64,000 nt of DNA from an uncultured Lachnospiraceae bacterium (lineage in GTDB: Bacteria > Bacillota > Clostridia > Lachnospirales > Lachnospiraceae): assembly GCA_910589385.1 (NCBI GenBank), contig CAJUTU010000015.1:8207-72206 (forward strand). The letters are read 5' to 3'. The notes under the pieces are model-generated. The model was not told where the DNA came from and ran no database searches. It saw only the letters and a list, made by a program, of their open reading frames with translations. The position numbers and the translations under genes are program-made. This document shows, one piece after another, positions 39,585 to 47,954 of this stretch. The stretch's first letter is position 1. Each line of letters begins with the position of its first letter.

Positions 39585-39656
39585 GCGGAGTAGAAAGCGG
39601 CCAAGACGGGAGATTCCAAAAGCTGCATGAAATCCTGCATTTTGTTTGCATATATC

Positions 39657-39760
39657 AAAGGGGCTGTCGGGAAATAACAGCATTCATACAACATATGGAG
39701 TAATTTATAAATACCGCAGCGATATGTTGTATGTAAGTGTCATTTACCGACAGCCCCTTT
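39657..39760. mobile_element. MITE-like 104-bp hairpin element
   Basis: The ends AAAGGGGCTGTCGG and CCGACAGCCCCTTT are perfect inverted repeats. The complementarity continues inward with small interruptions (AAAT, ACA, and CATACAACATAT with ATATGTTGTATG), leaving a central loop of about 29 bases. Almost the whole segment folds into one hairpin and no protein is encoded. GGGGCTGTC ends are typical of IS1182-like and related elements, so this may be a non-autonomous derivative. It may also end transcription of the convergent GH32 and hemerythrin genes. Confidence 0.65.
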
Positions 39761-39790
39761 ATATTTCCTGAGTTTTACAGGTCAGGCATA

Positions 39791-41143
39791 TCAGGCTTTT
39801 TTTCGCTCAAAAAATTTGTCTATGTTCTTTTTAATCTCATCTGGTTTTAACTGCTTTGACAAATATCCTTCTGGTTTTAAGGCAATGACCTTTTTTACAC
39901 TCTCCTGGTCTACCCTTCCAGTCAGGAAGAAGACTGGAAGGTCGGCAAACGATTCCTCGGAGCGGATCATTTCCAGCACCTGTCTGCCGTCGCAGACAGG
40001 CATTTCATAATCCAGAAGGATCAGATCCGGCCGGTTCAGAGTAATGGTGCAGATTGCAGATGTGCCGGATTGAGCCAGCGTTACATCGTAATCATTTTCC
40101 AGCAGCTGCTTCATCCCCTCGCGTATGGTCATGGAATCATCTACCACGAGTATTCTCTTTTTATGTTTCTTTTGGGCTTTTTCACGTTTGGATAGATATT
40201 TATCAATCTCAGCCATCGCATTGTCCGCATGGATTGCGGTCCCAACTCCTTTCTGGAGCAGATGCGGCGCGATGACACAATATGCAAAATAGCCTTTTCC
40301 CGTGTCAAACAGCAGGCTGAACTGCATTTTTTCACGTTCATATATTTTCAGGAACTGTTCATATGTGAGAAGATTTTCCTCCCGCAGTTCCTGCAGTTCT
40401 GCTTCCGGCAGATGTTCCCTGATGCGTCCGACAAACTGCTGTGCCGTATACCTGGTGGCGTTGATCAGCATGGTATCCAGTTTATTTGTCTTGATCCCCA
40501 TAGCGTCTCCGACCGTATTGATCAGCAATTTTTCTTCAAAGACTAAAATGATCTCCCATTTTTCGTCTTCCTTTGCACCATAGACCAGGCGGTAATAAAC
40601 GCCTTTCCCAAATTTTTCACCGCCATAGCTTGCGCTGATCAGATGGGACTCCAGTTGGAACATGTCATATATAAGCTGGATGATAGTCTTTTCCATAGCC
40701 TCAGCTTCTTCTTCCGGCAAAAGATCGACCCACCGGCTGGTCTTTGCTCCGGTAATTGCCTGATCCTCAGTCAGAGTATGTCCGATCAGCCATCCGGTGC
40801 AGACACCCAGAAAATGGTTGACTGCATCAGGGGAATAGCCGCTCTGCTCCAGCTCCTCTTCTAGTATCGGAAGTGTTTTTGTCCGGAATCCTTTATGGAT
40901 ACGTCTGTGCCTTTCCAGATTTTCGAAACCAATGGAGGCCATATAACTTTCTTCTTCTCCAAAATGTTTGAGCGTGTGTTCTTTGAAGTATTTTATTCCC
41001 TCCTGGCATGCCCATTGGTTTTTGTTCTCATCCTCCCCGAATGCAAAAAGTTTGTTGATGATCTTAAAAAGTCTTTGGTGCTCCTTATCAATAACGTCCA
41101 CCCCGATATTGAATTCATCTTTCCACACCAATTGATTATACAT
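39791..41143 (-). CDS. Bacteriohemerythrin - CheX-like - receiver domain protein
   Basis: A 450-residue soluble protein. Residues 1-135 are a bacteriohemerythrin with all iron ligands: His22, His56, His60xxxGlu64, His79xxxHis83, His122xxxxAsp127. Residues about 150-320 are an alpha/beta domain resembling CheX/CheC phosphatases (VGDAMGIKTNKLDTMLINAT); this is inference. Residues 329-450 are a receiver domain (VVDDS, phosphoacceptor Asp378 in LILLDYEMP, Lys in YLSKQLKP). It may sense oxygen or redox state and pass this to phosphotransfer. No chemotaxis genes are nearby. Confidence 0.82.
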   Translation of the reverse strand: MYNQLVWKDEFNIGVDVIDKEHQRLFKIINKLFAFGEDENKNQWACQEGIKYFKEHTLKHFGEEESYMASIGFENLERHRRIHKGFRTKTLPILEEELEQSGYSPDAVNHFLGVCTGWLIGHTLTEDQAITGAKTSRWVDLLPEEEAEAMEKTIIQLIYDMFQLESHLISASYGGEKFGKGVYYRLVYGAKEDEKWEIILVFEEKLLINTVGDAMGIKTNKLDTMLINATRYTAQQFVGRIREHLPEAELQELREENLLTYEQFLKIYEREKMQFSLLFDTGKGYFAYCVIAPHLLQKGVGTAIHADNAMAEIDKYLSKREKAQKKHKKRILVVDDSMTIREGMKQLLENDYDVTLAQSGTSAICTITLNRPDLILLDYEMPVCDGRQVLEMIRSEESFADLPVFFLTGRVDQESVKKVIALKPEGYLSKQLKPDEIKKNIDKFFERKKA

Positions 41144-41318
41144 AGAGATCCTCCTTCCCCACAGTCAAAATTTTAAGTTCTGTGGAATTTCTTTTATAGG
41201 GAACCCCTCCCCTGATTTAAAATGATAAACTCTTATATCCACCAGCTAATACTATACCATAGAATCAGAAAAAAGGGTATTCTAATTTAAATTCCCTGGA
41301 AAAATAATGTACTTCCTG

Positions 41319-41327
41319 TGGTATAAT
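41319..41327 (+). promoter_or_regulatory. Extended -10 promoter for the OmpR-type regulator
   Basis: TGGTATAAT is an extended -10, 43 bases before the regulator ATG. No strong -35 is seen. The rest of the 226-bp divergent gap is AT-rich without other recognised features. Confidence 0.5.
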
Positions 41328-41369
41328 GTCCTGTGAGATATTCAGAAAGCAGGGAATGGAGGTTTTACA

Positions 41370-42032
41370 ATGGCAAAGATCTTGATCATAGATGATGATG
41401 TCCACATTGGAAATATGGTATCTGAGGCATTGACAAAGGCTGGTTATGAGCCGTTAAGGGCCTATTCCGGCACGGAGGCTCTTTTGCTGCTTGCACATAA
41501 CAAACCGGATTTGATCTTACTGGACTTGATGCTGCCAGGGCTTTCCGGTGAGGAAATCCTGCCGGAGATCAAGGATATCCCTGTGGTCGTGCTCAGCGCA
41601 AAGGCCGGGATTGACGGCAAGGTAGAAATGCTTTTAGGCGGCGCAGTTGACTATATGACCAAGCCTTTTGAAATCAAGGAACTGCTTGCACGTATCGCAG
41701 TACACCTCCGTAAAGCTGCAAGACCCGATATATCACCAATATTGGAAGCCGGGGATCTTTCGATGGATCTGGCTGCCTGTGAGGTGTGGCTGTCCGGGCA
41801 GAGCGTCCGGCTGACGAGAACAGAATATGCTATTTTAAAACTGCTGATGCAAAATAAGGGACATGCTGTTTCAAAATCTATCATACTGGAAAGAATCAGT
41901 GAAGATACTCCTGATTGTACGGATGCTTCGTTGAAACAGCATGTCAGCAATCTGCGGAAAAAGCTTCGGAATGTATCTGGAAAAGATCATATCGAAGCAG
42001 TCTGGGGGATCGGCTTCCGGCTGGACCCGTAA
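41370..42032 (+). CDS. OmpR/PhoB-type response regulator
   Basis: A 220-residue protein. The receiver domain has IIDDD, the phosphoacceptor Asp in LILLDLMLPG and MTKPFEI. The winged-helix DNA-binding domain (about 125-218) has RLTRTEYAILKLLMQNKGHA and SLKQHVSNLRKKLRNV, ending WGIGFRL. It pairs with the histidine kinase at 44055-44930, with the ABC transporter between them, as in bacitracin/lantibiotic-sensing BceRS-like modules. The likely target is the repeat-containing promoter at 42061-42117. Confidence 0.93.
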   Translation: MAKILIIDDDVHIGNMVSEALTKAGYEPLRAYSGTEALLLLAHNKPDLILLDLMLPGLSGEEILPEIKDIPVVVLSAKAGIDGKVEMLLGGAVDYMTKPFEIKELLARIAVHLRKAARPDISPILEAGDLSMDLAACEVWLSGQSVRLTRTEYAILKLLMQNKGHAVSKSIILERISEDTPDCTDASLKQHVSNLRKKLRNVSGKDHIEAVWGIGFRLDP

Positions 42033-42060
42033 AAATTTTGTTCCGATCCACAATAGTGGA

Positions 42061-42117
42061 ATCTTTACGGAATCTTTACTCTTTTCTTGACCGATGTCTT
42101 TACCTTTTGGGTATAGA
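42061..42117 (+). promoter_or_regulatory. Promoter with response-regulator direct repeats before the ABC genes
   Basis: ATCTTTAC occurs at 42061-42068 and 42072-42079 (11-bp period) and GTCTTTAC at 42096-42103. TTGACC (42087-42092) and TATAGA (42112-42117) form a promoter with a long 19-bp spacer. Direct repeats one helical turn apart beside a poorly spaced promoter are typical of activation by OmpR-type regulators; the adjacent regulator is the natural candidate. Confidence 0.55.
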
Positions 42118-42176
42118 GTATAGGCATAACAGAGTACTTACCGAGAGTGCTCTTATACTAGAAAGGGGTTTTGTAT

Positions 42177-43091
42177 ATGAACTATTGTTTAGAAACAAAT
42201 GCGCTTTGCAAGCAGTATAAGCACTTCCATGCACTGCATGATCTGACCATGCATGTACCCAAAGGCGCAATCTATGGTTTTGTGGGAAAAAACGGCGCTG
42301 GGAAGACGACTTTGATCCGTCAGATCAGCGGCCTGCAGCAGCCGGATTCCGGCAGCTACACTCTTTATGGAGTGGAAAATAGCAGTCCTTCCATCCACAA
42401 GGTAAGGCGGAGGATTGGCGCAGTCGTAGAGAGTCCCTCCATTTATCTGGATATGACAGCCGAGGACAATTTAAAAGAGCAGTACCGTATGTTGGGAATG
42501 CCGTCTTTTGACGGGATCGAGGAACTGCTCATCCTGGTCGGATTATCAGATACAGGCAGGAAGAGAGCCAGACATTTTTCTCTCGGCATGCGCCAGCGCC
42601 TGGGCATTGCCATTGCCCTTTGCGGCGACCCGGATTTCCTGATATTGGACGAACCGGTGAACGGCCTGGATCCGCAGGGGATTGTAGAGATACGGGAACT
42701 GATCTTGAAGCTGAACAGGGAATATCAGATCACTGTCCTGATCTCCAGCCATATCCTGGATGAACTGTCTAAGCTGGCAACCCACTATGGATTTATTGAT
42801 AAAGGGACTATGGTAAAAGAAGTCAGCGCCGGGGAGATGGAGGCGGCCTGCCGCAAATGTGTCCGGGTTACAGTGACGAATATCAATGCATTTTGCCGTA
42901 TACTGGACAATTTCCGTTTGGAATACCGCGTGATCTCCGACCGTGAGGCTGATATTTATGGAGAAATCAGCGTAACTGACCTGACGATGGCGCTGGCCCG
43001 TGAAAATTGTGAAGTAAAATCCATGAGGGAACGGGACGAGAGCCTGGAAAATTATTATCTCAATCTGGTGGGAGGTGGCAGTCATGTTTAA
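42177..43091 (+). CDS. ABC transporter ATP-binding protein (lantibiotic/bacitracin type)
   Basis: A 304-residue ATPase. Walker A is GFVGKNGAGKTTLIRQISG, the signature is HFSLGMRQRLGIAIALCG and Walker B is FLILDEPVNGLDPQG, followed by the His loop SSHILDELSKLATHYG. A C-terminal extension of about 80 residues is typical of BcrA/LanF-type subunits. With the next gene it forms an exporter or protection pump. The ATG at 42177 follows GAAAGGGG. The stop overlaps the permease start by eight bases. Confidence 0.93.
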   Translation: MNYCLETNALCKQYKHFHALHDLTMHVPKGAIYGFVGKNGAGKTTLIRQISGLQQPDSGSYTLYGVENSSPSIHKVRRRIGAVVESPSIYLDMTAEDNLKEQYRMLGMPSFDGIEELLILVGLSDTGRKRARHFSLGMRQRLGIAIALCGDPDFLILDEPVNGLDPQGIVEIRELILKLNREYQITVLISSHILDELSKLATHYGFIDKGTMVKEVSAGEMEAACRKCVRVTVTNINAFCRILDNFRLEYRVISDREADIYGEISVTDLTMALARENCEVKSMRERDESLENYYLNLVGGGSHV

Positions 43092-43983
43092 CCTTTTGTC
43101 TGCAGGGTTTTACCGGATCAGGAAAAACAGGCTGCTTTGGAGCTGCGTGCTTATTATGGCGGTCTGGTCGGTGATCCTCTGTGTGGAATATTGGAAGAAT
43201 TTCGTGGCAGACTATGACGGGGTATTGGATGAGGTATCTTTCATGGATTCTCTGTTTCCTACATTATCTTTGGTCATCATGGTGTTTGCCGTGCTTGTCA
43301 GTATTTTTCTGGGAACAGAATATAGTGACGGCACGATCCGCAATAAGGTCACGGCAGGACATACAAGGGGCAGTATTTATCTTTCCCAGTTCATTGTCAG
43401 CACGGCTGCCTGCCTGACGGTATATCTGTTATCCCTGGGAGTATCCGCACTGCTGGGCTTTCTCCTTTTGGGCGGAACAGACATGCCGTCCACAAAGATT
43501 TTGATCTATTGCGGGACGGGTGTATTGATGTGTGTGGTGGATGCGGCGGTTTTTACTCTCATTACGATGACAGCCGGTAATAAGGCGGCGGGCGCGGTCA
43601 TATGCCTGCTCGCATCATTCTTCCTGGCGGCCGGGGCAGGTACGGTCTATGGGCCGCTTTCACAAGAGGAATATTTCTACCAGCCGAGGGCAGTCTATGA
43701 AGCGATGCAGGGGAATAACGGAACAGAAGTTGTTGTGATGGGCGGGGATACAGAGATGGAGGAAGAGAACGGGATGGTAAAGATTCCGAACCCTCTGTAT
43801 ATTTCCGGGCAGAAGAGAAAAATATTTGAATTCTTGTTAGACTGTAATCCTGTGGGGCAGGCGGTACAGCTTAGCGAGCTGGAATTAGAACGTCCCATCA
43901 ATGTGGCGGTCTATGATCTGACTGAAATTGTCATATGCTGTGCGGCGGGTATGCTGCTGTTTTGTAAGAAAGATCTGAAATAG
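43084..43983 (+). CDS. ABC transporter permease (ABC-2 type)
   Basis: A 299-residue membrane protein with about six membrane segments (for example LWSCVLIMAVWSVILCVEYW, TLSLVIMVFAVLVSIFLG, AGAVICLLASFFLAAGA, DLTEIVICCAAGMLLFC). The motif EYSDGTIRNKVTAGHTRG is the cytoplasmic coupling region common to this permease group. An external loop of about 80 residues follows the fifth segment. The ATG at 43084 has GGGAGG upstream and overlaps the ATPase gene. Confidence 0.88.
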   Translation: MFNLLSAGFYRIRKNRLLWSCVLIMAVWSVILCVEYWKNFVADYDGVLDEVSFMDSLFPTLSLVIMVFAVLVSIFLGTEYSDGTIRNKVTAGHTRGSIYLSQFIVSTAACLTVYLLSLGVSALLGFLLLGGTDMPSTKILIYCGTGVLMCVVDAAVFTLITMTAGNKAAGAVICLLASFFLAAGAGTVYGPLSQEEYFYQPRAVYEAMQGNNGTEVVVMGGDTEMEEENGMVKIPNPLYISGQKRKIFEFLLDCNPVGQAVQLSELELERPINVAVYDLTEIVICCAAGMLLFCKKDLK

Positions 43984-44054
43984 CCGGTTACGGTTACCGC
44001 TGTATAAAGATTCCGGCTAAAAACGATATTTGAAATGAAAGTGAGTGGAAAAAG

Positions 44055-44930
44055 ATGCTGCCGTGGCTCCTATGCGGAATCTTATTGCTGACGATTCTGA
44101 TCTTGATCCTAAAAATCATTTCCATGCAGAAATGCACGGACAAAATCTGTATATTATTTGCAGAGCATCTTTCCACGGGCACTAATACGTTGATCACCGT
44201 AACCTCCGGGGACAAACACATGCGGCATCTTGCCCGGGAACTGAACAAGGAACTGAAAATTCTGCGGCAGCAGAGATGGAAATATTTAAACGGCGACCTG
44301 GAACTGAAAGAAGCTGTGACAAATATTTCCCATGATCTGCGGACCCCTCTCACGGCGATCAGCGGTTATCTTGAATTGCTGGGGCAGGAAGAGAAAAGTG
44401 AAACGGTGGAAAGGTATTTAGCCTGTATTGAAAACCGTACGGAAGCATTGAAGCAGCTGACCGAGGAAATGTTCCGCTACACGGTCATTCTTTCTTCTAA
44501 TGTGCCGGAAATTCAGTCTGTAGACTTGAAAGCAATCCTGGAGGAAAATCTGCTGAGTTTTTATGGGGTTATGACAGAAAAAGGGATCGAACCCAGGATC
44601 CAATTGCCGGATCAACCGGTTTTCAGACCGTGCAATGAGGCTGCCCTGTCCAGAGTATTCAGCAATATTTTGAATAATGCATTGAAATACAGTGACGGAG
44701 ATTTGTCCGTAGAGCTGTGGGATAACGGATTGATCCGGTTTTCTAATCATGCTTCTTCACTGGACGAGGTACAGGTGGGGAAGCTGTTCAACCGTTTCTT
44801 CACTGTGGAGACAGCGCGCAATTCTACGGGTCTGGGGCTGTCGATTGCAAAAACTCTGGTGGAACAGATGAATGGGACGATTTCGGCGGAATATTCGGAT
44901 GGAGAACTTGCCATCCTGATTCAATTGTGA
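44055..44930 (+). CDS. Sensor histidine kinase
   Basis: A 291-residue kinase. One N-terminal membrane helix (LLCGILLLTILILILKII) and almost no extracellular part, so it probably senses within the membrane or through the ABC transporter. The dimerisation box is NISHDLRTPLTAISGYLEL with the phosphoacceptor His. The ATPase has the N box SRVFSNILNNALKYS and the G box NSTGLGLSIAKTLVEQMNG. It is 71 bases downstream of the permease gene and pairs with the regulator at 41370. Confidence 0.92.
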   Translation: MLPWLLCGILLLTILILILKIISMQKCTDKICILFAEHLSTGTNTLITVTSGDKHMRHLARELNKELKILRQQRWKYLNGDLELKEAVTNISHDLRTPLTAISGYLELLGQEEKSETVERYLACIENRTEALKQLTEEMFRYTVILSSNVPEIQSVDLKAILEENLLSFYGVMTEKGIEPRIQLPDQPVFRPCNEAALSRVFSNILNNALKYSDGDLSVELWDNGLIRFSNHASSLDEVQVGKLFNRFFTVETARNSTGLGLSIAKTLVEQMNGTISAEYSDGELAILIQL

Positions 44931-45007
44931 ACTGTTTATGTTACAGCCTGCGGTTCTGCAGACTACAGCCCGTTCACATCAAAAATCGTCCCGTTTAGTC
45001 AATTTGC

Positions 45008-45036
45008 TTGTATCAGGAGCTTGTTTTTTCTATAAT
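45008..45036 (+). promoter_or_regulatory. Promoter for the first LytTR/GHKL operon
   Basis: TTGTAT (45008-45013) and a perfect TATAAT (45031-45036) are separated by 17 bp, about 90 bases before the regulator start. Confidence 0.6.
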
Positions 45037-45126
45037 GATACTGAAACATTCCGTATTCATTTTGCAGAGGGAAAGATATCTGACAGATTTCATCTGCTGT
45101 GGGATAGAAGGGGAGTGAAGCTGGCC

Positions 45127-45837
45127 TTGATCCGAATTGGGATTTGTGACGATGAGCAGGCGCTGCTGGCACAGTTGGAGGACTGGGTCAGGGAGATTTT
45201 AGAAAGGCATTCTATCAGGTATCATATAGAATCCTATATAAACGGAAGCGCGCTGCTGGCACGGGATGCATTTGACATATTACTTCTGGATATTGAGATG
45301 GAGCCGCTTGGCGGGCTGGAGCTGGCGAAAAAGCTTCGGATGCGGGGAGACGAAAGTAAACTGATCTTTATTACCGCATATGAGCAATACGCTTTGGAGG
45401 CCTATGACGTACAGGCATTTCATTATCTGGTCAAACCGGCAGGACCGGAAAAATTAGAAGAGGTACTGTTAAAGGTTTGTTCTTCTTTGGAGAAAGAGTA
45501 TAAACGTGGGATTGCCATCCGGCAGGGGACCGGGATCCGGAGGATCCCTCTGGAACAGATCTTATATCTGGAGGTCCTGGACAGGAAGATCTATCTGCAT
45601 ACAGAGGCAGAAGCCACCTCGTTTTATGGAAAATTAGAGGAACTGGAACCCACACTGCCGGAAACGTTTTTTAGATGCCACCGGAGCTACATTGTAAATT
45701 TTGCACATGTACAGCGTTACAGTAAAAGAGATGTCATGCTGGACAATGAAGAAAATATTCCGTTATCCAAGCGCAGGTACAAAGCCTTTGGGCTGGCGTT
45801 TATGAATTATCTAAAAGAAAGCGGGGATGTGTTTTGA
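45127..45837 (+). CDS. LytTR-family response regulator (system 1)
   Basis: About 236 residues. The receiver domain has IGICDDEQ, the phosphoacceptor Asp in ILLLDIEMEPLGG and KPAGPEKL. The LytTR DNA-binding domain has IRRIPLEQILYLEVLDRKIY and FFRCHRSYIVNFAHVQRY. The family binds direct repeats and often controls peptide-related or virulence genes. The start is most likely TTG at 45127, giving the family-typical beginning and a GGGGAGTG ribosome site; a far-upstream ATG (44938) would add 63 non-homologous residues. The kinase gene overlaps its stop. Confidence 0.9.
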   Translation: MIRIGICDDEQALLAQLEDWVREILERHSIRYHIESYINGSALLARDAFDILLLDIEMEPLGGLELAKKLRMRGDESKLIFITAYEQYALEAYDVQAFHYLVKPAGPEKLEEVLLKVCSSLEKEYKRGIAIRQGTGIRRIPLEQILYLEVLDRKIYLHTEAEATSFYGKLEELEPTLPETFFRCHRSYIVNFAHVQRYSKRDVMLDNEENIPLSKRRYKAFGLAFMNYLKESGDVF

Positions 45838-47198
45838 GGACACTTTTCTGGGCGGTCCTGTGGGGGGTTCCCAGTTCTTTTTTACAATGCCGTTTTCTGG
45901 AAAAAATGCTTGGCGGCAAATACCGTTACACGTATGTGTGGTTTTATCTGGGAAGTCTGATCTATGGACAGGCAAATGTAAGGTTTTTCCGGGTGGGGAC
46001 AATCTGGGGGAATCTGCTTTATCTGTGCGGCTGCGCGTTTGTGCTGAATATGGCGCTGTTTCATGGAAGTACCGTCAAAAAGAGTTTTTTTACATTGTGG
46101 GTGTATTGTATTCCGGATGTTGCATTTTGCGCGGTTATGCCATTGTTTTATGCGTCTGCTGCTGCAAGAGGGCAAAACGGATGTTCTGATATCGTGCTTG
46201 ACGCGCTTAATATTACAGTCCATTTGATACGGTTTCTGATGATGGAAATGCTGCAGAGGAGACTTTACGTGCTGAAACGGGATTTTACAGATCGGGATGC
46301 GGTTTATTTTATGTATATCATCCTGTTCATATACGCGGCAGTTACGATGCAGAATGATCTGTTTGTTGGGATTGAGGGCTGGACGACAGACGTTCTTTTT
46401 TTGGCTGCCGTATTTTGCAGCCTGATTGCATCTGCGGGGCTGGGACTTTATATTTATTGTATTGTGATGTTGGAAAAGCGCCTGCTGGAACGGATGGCAA
46501 GGCAGCAATATCAAATGCTGGGCAGGCATCTGGAAATTTCTAAGGAGCAGTATGAGCATCAGATGAAAATCCGTCATGATATGAAAAATCATGGGTTATG
46601 CCTTGCCCGATTACTGGCAGAGGGAAAGACAGAGGAAGTGCTTCATTATCTGGAACAGTGGAATATCCGTATGGATTGTGGGACGGACAATATCCGGTCT
46701 GGTTCTGTTTTTGTGGATGCGCTGCTGAATCCAAAGTATCAGCAGGCGAAGAAGCTGGGGATTGATATTTCCATCCAGGCAGCGGTGCCTGGAGAGGAGG
46801 AGATTGCTCCGGTCGATCTTTGCTGCATTCTGGCAAATGCATTGGATAATGCCATCGAAGCCTGCCAGCGTGGGATGAAAGAGGGGAAGCCTGCCGGGTG
46901 GATACAGATGAAATCTCAGATGCATACAAATTACTGGGTATTGGAGATCCGTAACAGTAATGAGATACCGTCAGCCGCATATAAGGGAAAGAACAGGGGT
47001 GAGACACCGTCAGCCATATACAAAGGTAAATTGCTGTCATCCAAGCGTACAGGCGCCTATGGAGTAGGATTACAGAATATAAGGACGGTTGTAGAGCAGT
47101 ATGAAGGGGTGCTTGACCTCCAGGCCGGAGCCTGCTTTACGCTGAGTGTGATGCTCCCGTTGACAGCAAAAAAGAACCCGTCTGCATCAAGTGGATAA
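45834..47198 (+). CDS. GHKL sensor histidine kinase (AgrC-like, system 1)
   Basis: A 454-residue protein. Its N-terminal part has about five or six membrane helices (residues 1-225). The dimerisation helix carries the phosphoacceptor in QMKIRHDMKNHGLCLARLL. The ATPase domain has DLCCILANALDNAIEAC (N box) and GAYGVGLQNIRTVVEQYEG (G box). The start is TTG at 45834, overlapping the regulator stop by four bases. The ATP-lid region holds a near-perfect tandem duplication (EIPSAAYKGK then ETPSAIYKGK). AgrC-type kinases usually sense peptides; no AgrD-like gene is adjacent. Confidence 0.88.
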   Translation: MRTLFWAVLWGVPSSFLQCRFLEKMLGGKYRYTYVWFYLGSLIYGQANVRFFRVGTIWGNLLYLCGCAFVLNMALFHGSTVKKSFFTLWVYCIPDVAFCAVMPLFYASAAARGQNGCSDIVLDALNITVHLIRFLMMEMLQRRLYVLKRDFTDRDAVYFMYIILFIYAAVTMQNDLFVGIEGWTTDVLFLAAVFCSLIASAGLGLYIYCIVMLEKRLLERMARQQYQMLGRHLEISKEQYEHQMKIRHDMKNHGLCLARLLAEGKTEEVLHYLEQWNIRMDCGTDNIRSGSVFVDALLNPKYQQAKKLGIDISIQAAVPGEEEIAPVDLCCILANALDNAIEACQRGMKEGKPAGWIQMKSQMHTNYWVLEIRNSNEIPSAAYKGKNRGETPSAIYKGKLLSSKRTGAYGVGLQNIRTVVEQYEGVLDLQAGACFTLSVMLPLTAKKNPSASSG

Positions 47199-47290
47199 AT
47201 ACTTACAGGAGAGCGGCCGATACTGAAACAGAGGCGTTACAAGCGTTATTTGCGGGGAGGGCGCTACATTATTTACAAGGAGGAAGGAAA

Positions 47291-47896
47291 ATGAGAATTT
47301 ATGCAGATCAGACGGTCAATTTGTTTCAGACGGCTATACGGAAACCAGGTATGAATCAGAATATTTCCAATCAAGGGCAGCAGCCGGGAGCCATCCGCCG
47401 CGACATGGCGGCCATTTCCCCACAGGGAAGATCAGCCGGGCTTCTGGCAAATTTGATGAACCAGAAAGAGTTGATACAGTCAAACAAGGATTCCTTGATC
47501 CAGATGACATTGGATGAGGATAATAGCGGCAGCATGGCAGGCTTACAGGAACAACTGGAAGAATATGAAAAGCAGCTGGATGAAATTGACGGCCAGATTG
47601 CGGCAGAACTGGCGAGACAGGAAGAAGGCGCAGGGGAGAAGAACCGCACGGAACAGAAAACACAGGATACAAAGGACGCGGAGCCTGCGGATGAAAGTCT
47701 TGCCAGCCTGACAAAGCAGGCGGCAGAGTTTGACAGGGTACAGATGTCCCAGCAGGCGGATCTAAGACGCGAGGGTGAAAAACGGGTGTATAAGGCAGAA
47801 ATGAAGCTTGGCTCCCAGGCAGCGGAGCAGAAACTGGAAAAGGCAGAAGAGATGGAGAGGATTACAAGCCAGATCAAGCCGTTTCTATGGAAATAG
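47291..47896 (+). CDS. ISPxGR-like coiled-coil protein B (unknown function)
   Basis: A 201-residue hydrophilic protein, third gene after the LytTR regulator and GHKL kinase (93-bp gap, no terminator seen). The N-terminus is MRIYADQTVNLFQTAIRK, followed by the motif RRDMAAISPQGRSAG (about residues 36-50). A helical hairpin (LMNQKELIQSNKDSLI, then LQEQLEEYEKQLDEIDGQI), a Glu/Lys/Asp-rich linker and a final helix (KRVYKAEMKLGSQAAEQ) follow. Layout and several positions match protein A. There is no signal peptide. The ribosome site AAGGAGGAAGGAAA is very strong. Function unknown. Confidence 0.75.
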   Translation: MRIYADQTVNLFQTAIRKPGMNQNISNQGQQPGAIRRDMAAISPQGRSAGLLANLMNQKELIQSNKDSLIQMTLDEDNSGSMAGLQEQLEEYEKQLDEIDGQIAAELARQEEGAGEKNRTEQKTQDTKDAEPADESLASLTKQAAEFDRVQMSQQADLRREGEKRVYKAEMKLGSQAAEQKLEKAEEMERITSQIKPFLWK

Positions 47897-47954
47897 AAAC
47901 GTCAAGGGTGCTTTTAGGCCTAGAATATGGTATACTAAGGAAAAGCTTTGCAGA

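Noticed and set aside
44938..45126. N-terminal extension of 63 residues on the system 1 LytTR regulator
   Set aside because: The extension has no similarity to receiver domains and overlaps a promoter; the TTG at 45127 gives the normal family start.
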